From JBEKTY01 sp049515555 (lineage in GTDB: Bacteria > Planctomycetota > Planctomycetia > Pirellulales > Thermoguttaceae): a DNA stretch of 33,265 bases. Below the pieces are notes generated by a model. The model was given only the letters and a program-made list of their open reading frames with translations. It was not told the origin of the DNA and searched no databases. Positions 8,721 to 14,735 of this stretch are shown piece after piece. The stretch covers positions 1-33,265 of the forward strand of contig JBEKTY010000087.1 in assembly GCA_049515555.1 (NCBI GenBank). Reading direction: 5' to 3'. Position numbers and translations under genes: made by a program. Position 1 is the first letter of the stretch. Each line of letters opens with the position of its first letter.

Positions 8721-8751
8721 GGTGCGGCTCGCGACGCTCGACCCACCCTAC
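8721..8751. repeat. Palindromic repeat, reverse-orientation copy of the GTCGAGCGCAGCG family
   Basis: Reads GGTGCGGCTCGCGACGCTCG and then ACCCACCCTAC, the reverse complement of the element at 5371. It occupies most of the spacer between the kinase stop and the VWA start. Confidence 0.8.
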
Positions 8752-8785
8752 GTGGTTCTCCGCAACAGAAACTCCTTTGAACCGG

Positions 8786-11455
8786 TTAGACTTTTTCCTC
8801 CTCCGAACGGCGCGAGAACAGGCGCGGCCATTTCCAGCGAAACCGCGACTCGATGGTCCCCAACACAAGCGGGCGACTAACGAACTTCTGGAAACCGGCG
8901 TCGACGACGGCCCATAGGGCCACCCAGCAGCCTTCCCAGCCACGCTCGACGGGGATCAAGAGGCCGCCGCCGGCCGACCACTCGTCGTGCGAGACGCTGG
9001 CCCGCCAATGGGCCGCGAGCTGCTGCGGATCTTCGTCGCACACGGGCTCCGCCGGGCAGACCGCCAGGAGGCACTGGTCGGCCAGGCGCGGCTCGGGCCA
9101 CGCCCATTGGGCGCGATAATTGCCTTCGGGCTGCTCGACGGGGGCCAAGGCGGGTTGGTCTGCCGGCAGAGCCAGCCCCAACTGCTGCGGATCGAGCAAC
9201 TCGGCGCGGATCCACTCCGACAGGAAGGCTTGATAGGGCACAAACCGCTCGGCCTGGGCCCGGACGATCCGCACGTCGAACTGCTCGTGCAAGGCCGAGG
9301 GCAGGGCATCCGGTGCGGCGGGGATTGGGGATTGGGGATTGGGGATTGGGGATTGGGGCAACTCGGCGGTGGCCGGGGCGTCCGCGGCGGGTGGCACTGG
9401 CGTCTCGCCAGTGCCGGCGCAAGCACCGGCGATTGCGCCAGTGCCACCAAGCGCCTCGGGCGGGGCTTGCGCCGGGGCGGCCGGCGGGGACGTAGCCGGC
9501 TCGGCGGTTGCCGGGCCGTTGGCGGCGGCGGGCAGGTCCTCGCCTGTCGCCACATTAAGTGCTTCGTCGGCCGGCTCGGCGGTTGCCGAACTGCCGTTGA
9601 CGGCCGCCTGGCTGGCCTCAGCCAGCGCGGCCAACAGCGATTCGGTGCGGCCCAGCCGCTCGCGGGCCGCGCGAATCGCAGCGATCCAGTCTTTGGGCAG
9701 CGGAAACTTGGCCAGGCAGCGCTTGCCGCCCCATTGCAAGACGGCCGCATCGTCGTGGGCCTCGATGGCTGCCTGGAGTCGCTTGAGCACCTCGCGGCGG
9801 ACGGCGGCCATCTGGTAGATCGGCCGCCAGGGGTCGGCCTCGGGGCAATCGGCCATGAGCGGCTCCTTCCAGAGGGCCAGGATCCGCCGGTCGCGCTCCG
9901 GAAGCGGCACTTTGCGGGGGATCTTCGCCAAGTGCTGGAAAATGGTAACCCGCTCTTCGGCCAGGGCGATGCGCATGCCCCATTCGATGCTCACCAGCGA
10001 CTGGCACTGGGCCGCGACGATCGCCTGCCAGGCGGCTACAATGGCGGCCTCGGTGGCCGGCTGGGTCATGGTCTGTTCCAGCCGGGCGAAGGCCGTGATG
10101 CGGCGTGCGGCCAGATCGGCCCGCTGTTGCAGACCGTGGCGATAGCCTTGCGGAAGCTGGGCGGCCAGGGCCGCCAGGTTCTTTTCGCCCGCCAGGCTGA
10201 CACGGCCCGCCGTACGCTGAATCAGGTGCCGCAGGCGGTCCAGGGCCTGCACGTGCCGCCGCGCCTGCTCGACCCGCGGCCGCGCCTGCTCGGCCGGCGG
10301 GAAGTTCGCAAACAGGGCCTCGTTCCAGGCCTCGACCAGTTGCCGATCGATCTCCTCGTTCGATTCAGGCGGGATCTTGGCGAACTTGGCCCAAGCCTGC
10401 TGCCGGCACACGTGCTCGTAGGCCTGGTAGATCAGCGGTTGCAGCCGGCGGGGTGCGTCGCGGAAGTGTCCCCGCCGGTTCAACAGCTCGACGGCCGTGT
10501 CCCAGTTGCCCGCCACAAGCTGCCGCTCGACCTCGGCATAGGAGTTGGCCAGTTGCCCCAGGGGCGGCACGTCTTCCATCCGGGCCTGCGCCAGGGCGAA
10601 CAGCTTCTCGGTCAGGGCGGTCAGGTCGGTGCTACCCAGCGCCGTGAGATCGTAGCGGAGCGGCGACTGGGCGGGCAGTTGAAAATCCTCCGATCGGAAG
10701 AGCAGCTTGTCGTAACCGATCTGCTCGACGTACTTCAGCCACAACCCCGGCTGGAGGGCCAGGGCCCGCAGGGCCACGTAAATCACCAGCGCCGAGAAGT
10801 TGTCCAGGTCCAGCGACAGCAACGTGGTGGCGTTGCGGTCGGGGTGCTGGTAGGGCTCGACGCCGACTTCCAGATTCCGGCGGCCGACCAGGTCCGGCAC
10901 GCACATGCCGTCGTAATCGACGAGCTTGATCTCGCCCGCCGGGGTCACCATGACGTTGGCATGCTGCAGGTCGCCGTGGGCGATCCGTGCGTCGCTGAGC
11001 TCCTGGACGGCCTCCAGCCAGCGGTCGGCCACCTGCGCGAATGCCTCGCGATTGCCCTCCAGGGCGCGGGCCCGGGACCATTGGAACAGGGTGTCGCCCT
11101 GGACCCACTCCATGAGGATCAGGGGATACCATTTGCCGTCGCCGGCCGAGCGGATGGCGGAGTCGCGGTACTCGAAGCTCACCAGGCTCTTCAGCCTTCG
11201 GGCCTTCAAATAGGCACTGATCAGGTCGTAGCGCTCGCGGCGCTGGGGCGACTCGGTGGTGAACACCCGCGCGGCGAACGGTCCTTGGCCGTCGGGGTCG
11301 ATGCCCTTGTAGACGACGGCGAAGGCCCCGGCCCAGGGGCGGGGCTGATTGCACTCGTTCTTCTCGATCGCGGCCCGCTGCAACCGCGGGTCGCGGAAGG
11401 CGAGCCGCGGGTTTTGCAGCATGGTGCTGAAGTGGGAGGCCAGCGGCCAGGACAT
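8786..11455 (-). CDS. Divergent protein kinase of the TerY-P triad, with long repeat-bearing C-terminus
   Basis: 889 aa. The kinase-like domain covers about residues 35-330. Lobe features: AFAVVYKG (glycine loop region, 44-51), FAARVF (the position normally held by the ATP-binding lysine is R63), ILMEWVQGDTL (hinge), HGDLQHANVMV (catalytic loop, D162 and N167) and LVDYDGM (DFG-like, D180). It lacks a classical APE segment. A helical middle part (about 330-690) follows, then a low-complexity linker that carries two translated repeats (GGGGATT tract at 9319-9358; GTGGCACTGGC palindromes at 9391-9448) and an Arg/Trp-rich C-terminal domain. Start ATG 11455 has AAGGA upstream; the frame stays open to 11740 only because it crosses two more repeat elements. 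First gene of the kinase-VWA-PP2C set. The R63 substitution may mean altered or lost activity, or may be normal for this divergent family. Confidence 0.8.
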   Translation of the reverse strand: MSWPLASHFSTMLQNPRLAFRDPRLQRAAIEKNECNQPRPWAGAFAVVYKGIDPDGQGPFAARVFTTESPQRRERYDLISAYLKARRLKSLVSFEYRDSAIRSAGDGKWYPLILMEWVQGDTLFQWSRARALEGNREAFAQVADRWLEAVQELSDARIAHGDLQHANVMVTPAGEIKLVDYDGMCVPDLVGRRNLEVGVEPYQHPDRNATTLLSLDLDNFSALVIYVALRALALQPGLWLKYVEQIGYDKLLFRSEDFQLPAQSPLRYDLTALGSTDLTALTEKLFALAQARMEDVPPLGQLANSYAEVERQLVAGNWDTAVELLNRRGHFRDAPRRLQPLIYQAYEHVCRQQAWAKFAKIPPESNEEIDRQLVEAWNEALFANFPPAEQARPRVEQARRHVQALDRLRHLIQRTAGRVSLAGEKNLAALAAQLPQGYRHGLQQRADLAARRITAFARLEQTMTQPATEAAIVAAWQAIVAAQCQSLVSIEWGMRIALAEERVTIFQHLAKIPRKVPLPERDRRILALWKEPLMADCPEADPWRPIYQMAAVRREVLKRLQAAIEAHDDAAVLQWGGKRCLAKFPLPKDWIAAIRAARERLGRTESLLAALAEASQAAVNGSSATAEPADEALNVATGEDLPAAANGPATAEPATSPPAAPAQAPPEALGGTGAIAGACAGTGETPVPPAADAPATAELPQSPIPNPQSPIPAAPDALPSALHEQFDVRIVRAQAERFVPYQAFLSEWIRAELLDPQQLGLALPADQPALAPVEQPEGNYRAQWAWPEPRLADQCLLAVCPAEPVCDEDPQQLAAHWRASVSHDEWSAGGGLLIPVERGWEGCWVALWAVVDAGFQKFVSRPLVLGTIESRFRWKWPRLFSRRSEEEKV
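9319..9358. repeat. GGGGATT tandem heptads inside the kinase gene
   Basis: Four perfect GGGGATT units followed by GGGG on the plus strand; five G4 runs spaced by ATT make a strong G-quadruplex candidate on the template strand. In the kinase reading frame it encodes a Pro-Gln-Ser-Pro-Ile-Pro-Asn pattern (about residues 699-712). Confidence 0.9.
9391..9448. repeat. Palindromic repeat, GTGGCACTGGCG / CGCCAGTGCCAC family
   Basis: GGCACTGGCG (9393-9402) pairs with CGCCAGTGCC (9406-9415), and the same left arm can pair with a third arm at 9436-9447. It is translated on the minus strand as AGTGETPVPPA inside the kinase linker. Confidence 0.8.
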
Positions 11456-11484
11456 GACGCGGTCGAATCCTTGCGTGGCACGCA

Positions 11485-11554
11485 AAAGGCGACAGGCACC
11501 TTTTGTGCGAAGCACCCCGCCGGGCCGCTGCGGCGAAAGGCGCCTGTCGCCTTT
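11485..11554. repeat. Inverted repeat with 19-bp arms, AAAGGCGACAGGCACCTTT
   Basis: Left arm 11485-11503 and right arm 11536-11554 match with one difference over 19 bp, separated by a GC-rich 32-base loop. It lies just upstream of the kinase start and could fold in the kinase mRNA leader. No T-run follows, so it is more likely a REP-type element than a terminator. Confidence 0.8.
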
Positions 11555-11671
11555 GCCCCATCCCGGCCCGGCATCGGACGAACCTAACAGTTCCAGCCTA
11601 CCAATAGGGGGAGGGGCTGTCAAACGGCCCCGCCCATACGCACGAGGATAAGGACGGAGGCTCGCAAACTG

Positions 11672-11787
11672 ACCTCCCCTCTCCCTCTGGGAGAGGGGCA
11701 GGGGGGTGAGGGCATTGGAGAAGTCGCACCAGCGAGACAACGTGCTGCTTTACGCAAACAGCCCTTCTCCCAAAGGGCGAGGGGAGT
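11672..11787. repeat. CCCTCTCCCTCTGGGAGAGGG-type repeat in the 338-base spacer upstream of the kinase
   Basis: CTCCCTCTGGGAGAGGGGCA is followed by a G-run and GTGAGGG (to about 11711), with a related hairpin CCCTTCTCCCAAAGGGCGAG at 11762-11781. This resembles a very widespread bacterial intergenic element whose translation gives LTPLPLSQRERG, as the open frame does here. The rest of the spacer between the URO-D stop and the kinase start (11456-11793) holds the 19-bp inverted repeat and no further gene. Confidence 0.7.
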
Positions 11788-11793
11788 GGTTTG

Positions 11794-13059
11794 CTATAAC
11801 CCGCGGGCGGCCCGAATGGAATCATACAAGGCCAGCAGGTTCTCGGCGGGCACGTTGGCCTGGACGTTGTGTACGGTGTTGAAGACGAACCCGCCGCCGC
11901 GGCCGAAAATGGCCAGCCGCTGGCCGACCTCGCGGCGGACGTCGTCGGGCGTGCCGAAGGGCAGCGTCCGCTGCGTGTCCACGCCGCCGCCCCAAAAGGT
12001 GATTTTCCCGCCGAACCGTTCCTTGAGCCCTTGGGGGTCCATTCCCACGGCCGAGCACTGCACCGGGTTGAGAATGTCGAACCCGGCGGCGATGAAATCG
12101 TCCAGCAGGGCCACGACCGACCCGCAGGTGTGGATGAACGTCTTCCATCGCGTGTGCTGGTGCACCCAATCGTTCAGGCGGCGGTGGAAGGGCTGGAACA
12201 GCTTGCGGTAGCTCACCGGGCTGATGAACGGCCCAGCCTGCGTGCCGAAATCGGTGCCGGTGATGAACACCGCCGAGACGCGGTCGCCCACCGCCTCGTA
12301 GATCTTGGCCAGGTTGGCCAGGGAGATCTCGCACTGCCGGCGGAAGACTTCGTGCACGTAATCGAAGCGGGCCACGGTGCTCATGTACCATTCGGCGACG
12401 TCGCGAATGCCCTTGGTGCGTTTCAGCCAGGGGGCGGGCACCAGGGCGATGTCGCCGAAGGCCGTGCCGCCGAAGTTGGCCAGAATGGCCCGATCGCTCT
12501 GGGCCCGCAGCCGCCGGGCCTCGCCGCCGAAGTGCTCCAGGTCGGCGTCCGAGATGGGACCGAACTCCTCCAGATTGTCCTCCACGTTAAGCCGCTCTTC
12601 GTCGATCGGCTCCTGCCGCACGATGCTGTCGAAATAGTACCCGCCCTTGGGCATCCGCCCGCTGGGCGGAACCGAGCGGTCGCCCTCGGGATACATGAGG
12701 ATGTCGCCGTTGGGCTCGGGCTGGGTGTTGAAGTGCCCCGGCACGAGGACCGGCGTGCCGTCGAAGGTGGTCCACGGTTTCCAGTCGGCACACTCGAAGC
12801 CGAACATCGTTCGCGGGCCGCGCAGGCCCACCACGTCTACGCCCAAGGCGTCTTGCAGGTCGGGGGCAATTTCGCCTAGCAACTGGTAGGGCTCGACCAC
12901 TTTCACGGGCGTCCCCGGCGGGTCCAGCCCCAACCCTTGCCGCAACCGGGCCACGCTGCTGACGTGCATGCTGGTCACGTTGCTGGCGCCCAGATCGAGC
13001 GGCACGTAGTCCGGCTGCCGATGGTTCAGGGCCTCTTCGACGCGCTGGCGGGAATTCAT
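11794..13059 (-). CDS. Uroporphyrinogen decarboxylase-family (MtaA/CmuA-like) protein
   Basis: 421 aa, single TIM-barrel of the URO-D superfamily. The N-terminus (NSRQRVEEALNHRQPDYVPLD) is the usual opening of the non-haem branch. The metal-binding HTCGS motif is present near residue 304, as in corrinoid-linked methyltransferases that bind zinc through His and Cys, while haem-pathway HemE has a different active site. Closing motifs GGGVDTQ and FNTVHNVQANVP fit the group. Planctomycetes and Lentisphaerae carry many copies, often near sugar catabolic genes; substrates are largely unknown. ATG 13059 is the natural start; no strong Shine-Dalgarno is visible. The stop lies 338 bases from the kinase start, with repeats between, so it is probably its own transcript. 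True haem biosynthesis is unlikely. Confidence 0.85.
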   Translation of the reverse strand: MNSRQRVEEALNHRQPDYVPLDLGASNVTSMHVSSVARLRQGLGLDPPGTPVKVVEPYQLLGEIAPDLQDALGVDVVGLRGPRTMFGFECADWKPWTTFDGTPVLVPGHFNTQPEPNGDILMYPEGDRSVPPSGRMPKGGYYFDSIVRQEPIDEERLNVEDNLEEFGPISDADLEHFGGEARRLRAQSDRAILANFGGTAFGDIALVPAPWLKRTKGIRDVAEWYMSTVARFDYVHEVFRRQCEISLANLAKIYEAVGDRVSAVFITGTDFGTQAGPFISPVSYRKLFQPFHRRLNDWVHQHTRWKTFIHTCGSVVALLDDFIAAGFDILNPVQCSAVGMDPQGLKERFGGKITFWGGGVDTQRTLPFGTPDDVRREVGQRLAIFGRGGGFVFNTVHNVQANVPAENLLALYDSIRAARGL

Positions 13060-13480
13060 TGTGCGCTACCTATTGTTGGAAAGTAGCCGGCAACGCGTTG
13101 CACGGCACCGGCAATACCTGGATCGACGGCCCCCGCCCCGGTGGAGGGTTCGTGCCGGCCGATACGCGGTTTTTTCATTGGACCGAGCCGCCGCGCCCTT
13201 GTCAAGAACCGCCGCCGGCCGCTAGGATGACGCGAGCCCGTGCGGCCCAGGCGAGGCCGGGGCGACCATCCTCCGCAGCCTGCCCACCCTTCGGGGCACT
13301 CACACAATGGCGTTCACTGACAGGAGTTCTGCTCCGGTTTTCGAGGTCCACTCAGGACAGGACTCAGTTCGCCGCGGAATCTTCTGCGCGGTCCTGGGAC
13401 CCGTTCTATTCGCGTTCTTCAATCGGATCGTGCAAGCCAAGGTCGGGGGCGCGTTGCTCTTCGCCGCAGAATGGGAATGG
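13060..13480. other. Intergenic region, no convincing gene
   Basis: About 420 bases between the URO-D start and the hairpin preceding the RAYT element. Short open frames exist on both strands (for example 13307 onward, plus; 13566 to 13300, minus), but neither has a good ribosome binding site or recognisable family. It should contain the URO-D promoter and probably the original promoter of the GH51 gene. Confidence 0.5.
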
Positions 13481-13522
13481 GCCGGGTGGCCCCGGGCGGG
13501 CAACCGCCCGGGGCCACCCGGC
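13481..13522. repeat. Perfect 19-bp hairpin with GCAA tetraloop
   Basis: GCCGGGTGGCCCCGGGCGG (13481-13499), loop GCAA, then its exact complement (13504-13522). There is no T-run after it, so it is either a REP-type element or a factor-independent structure of the mRNA leader. It directly abuts the first copy of the 78-bp direct repeat. Confidence 0.85.
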
Positions 13523-13599
13523 CTATTCTCCTCCATTCTCCTCCTTAAACCAAGGAGAAAGCCCATGAACGTACTGTCGCATCGGTTTCTGCTGCCGTG
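13522..13599 (+). repeat. 78-bp direct repeat, copy 1 (truncated GH51 gene start)
   Basis: Identical at 77 of 78 positions to 14658-14735. It contains CCAAGGAGAAAGCCC and an ATG at 13565 followed by codons for MNVLSHRFLLP, the first residues of the GH51 signal peptide. After base 13599 the sequence changes to the RAYT element, so this copy is a broken gene start. Its Shine-Dalgarno remains intact and could still drive translation of a nonsense peptide running into the RAYT region. Confidence 0.92.
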
Positions 13600-14657
13600 G
13601 GTGGGAATGGGGTCAGGCCGTCGTTTGTCATTAGGCGTTGACTTCTCGTTCTGTAACTGCTATCCTGCGGGCCATGGCACGACCTTTGCGCATCGAGTTA
13701 GCCGGCGGCCTGTACCACGTCATGTCACGCGGCAACGAGCGTCGCGCCATCGTTCGCGACGACGCCGACCGTCATCGCCGCCTGGCTTGGCTGCAACGGA
13801 CCGTGGAAATGTACGGCTGGCGGCTGCACGCCTTCATCCTGATGACCAACCATGAGCACCTCTTCGTCGAGACCCCGGAAGCGAACCTGTCGAAAGGCAT
13901 GCACCTGCTCAACGGCAGTTATACCGGCTATTTCAACCTCCGCCACCGTCGTGCCGGGCATCTTTTCCAGGGGCGTTTCAAGGCGCACCTGATCGAGGAA
14001 GAGGGCCACTACCTGGAACTGAGCCGATACCTCCACCTGAATCCGCTTCGTGCGAAGTTGGTGACGTGGCCGGAGGAGTGGCCCTGGGGCAGTTATCGGG
14101 GCTACGCGCGGGCAGGCGCGGCGCTGGGTTGGGTGACCTACCGGCGGGTGCTGCGGGAGTTCGGCCGGAAGGAATCGGAAGCCCGCCGCCGATACGTTCG
14201 CTTCGTGCGGGCCGGCATCGAGGAGCCGCCGCCTTGTCCGTGGGCCGGAGCGATGGGCGGCCTGATCGTTGGTTCGCAGGAGTTTGCGGGACGGATCGGC
14301 CACCTGCTCACGGCCCGGCCGGCGGATCGCGACCTTCCGCAGTTGGAGCGGCTCCGTCTGCGTCCTCCCCCGGAGCGGATTGTGGCGGTGGTTGCCGCGC
14401 ATTTCGGCCGGGGCGGCAGCGGCTGGGCGGCCGGCTCGCGGAGCGACGACGCCAGCCGAGCGGTCGCGGCCTGGCTGGCCCGACGGCGCTTCGGCTATTC
14501 GGCCGGCGCAGTCGCCCGGGCCTTGGGATACCGGGGCCATAGCAGCGTGGCGGCAGCAATTCAACGCATCGAATCAGGCAACGCGGCGTTACAGAAGACC
14601 ATCGCGAGCGTAATGAGCGAACTCGCTAATGACTAACGACAGCCTGACCCTATTATC
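13600..14657 (+). mobile_element. RAYT (REP-associated tyrosine transposase) element
   Basis: A 1058-bp unit between the two 78-bp repeats. Its ends are imperfect inverted repeats: 13606-13634 and 14626-14654 match at 26 of 29 positions (core GGGTCAGGC). The right end overlaps the transposase stop codon. RAYTs normally sit between REP-type hairpins, so these ends are the likely substrate. No second copy of the end sequence was seen elsewhere in the window. Confidence 0.85.
13674..14636 (+). CDS. REP-associated tyrosine transposase (Y1 / HUH family)
   Basis: 320 aa. The N-terminal half is a Y1_Tnp domain: LAGGLYHVMSRGNERR opens it, NHEHLF at 59-64 gives the HUH metal-binding pair (H60, H62), HLFQGRFKA at 96-104 and SRYLHLNPLRA at 117-127 with Y119 as the likely catalytic tyrosine. 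The last 50 residues (RRRFGYSAGAVARALGYRG then SSVAAAIQRIE) resemble the DnaA C-terminal helix-turn-helix found on longer RAYTs. Such proteins nick single-stranded DNA at REP hairpins. All catalytic residues are intact, so the protein may be active. Start ATG 13674 is chosen because the family begins MARPLRIELAGG; a longer frame from 13638 is possible but would read through the element's end region. Confidence 0.9.
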   Translation: MARPLRIELAGGLYHVMSRGNERRAIVRDDADRHRRLAWLQRTVEMYGWRLHAFILMTNHEHLFVETPEANLSKGMHLLNGSYTGYFNLRHRRAGHLFQGRFKAHLIEEEGHYLELSRYLHLNPLRAKLVTWPEEWPWGSYRGYARAGAALGWVTYRRVLREFGRKESEARRRYVRFVRAGIEEPPPCPWAGAMGGLIVGSQEFAGRIGHLLTARPADRDLPQLERLRLRPPPERIVAVVAAHFGRGGSGWAAGSRSDDASRAVAAWLARRRFGYSAGAVARALGYRGHSSVAAAIQRIESGNAALQKTIASVMSELAND

Positions 14658-14735
14658 CCTATTCTCCTCCATTCTCCTCCTTTAACCAAGGAGAAAGCCC
14701 ATGAACGTACTGTCGCATCGGTTTCTGCTGCCGTG
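14658..14735 (+). repeat. 78-bp direct repeat, copy 2 (RBS and start of the GH51 gene)
   Basis: Second copy, differing from 13522-13599 at one base. It carries AAGGAG at 14688-14693 and the GH51 start codon at 14701, plus the first 11 codons of its signal peptide. Confidence 0.92.

Noticed and set aside
6366..8780. An 804-codon open frame on the plus strand over the PP2C and VWA genes
   Set aside because: It is antisense to two genes with clear family motifs; its product has no family features and its length follows from high GC content.
9319..9358. Telomere-like end of a linear replicon
   Set aside because: GGGGATT looks telomere-like, but the tract is internal, short and within a coding frame.
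8987..11587. An 866-codon open frame on the plus strand opposite the kinase gene
   Set aside because: Antisense shadow of a gene with kinase motifs; low-complexity Gly/Gln/Arg-rich product.
11456..11740. N-terminal extension of the kinase gene to 11740
   Set aside because: The extra 95 residues are translated repeat elements (LTPLPLSQRERG and the 19-bp inverted repeat); ATG 11455 has a Shine-Dalgarno.
11794..13059. Haem-pathway uroporphyrinogen decarboxylase HemE
   Set aside because: Length, HTCGS motif and N-terminus fit the MtaA/CmuA-like branch, and no haem gene is near.
13300..13566. Small minus-strand gene of 88 codons
   Set aside because: It covers the perfect hairpin and one copy of the 78-bp repeat, and the product shows no recognisable family.
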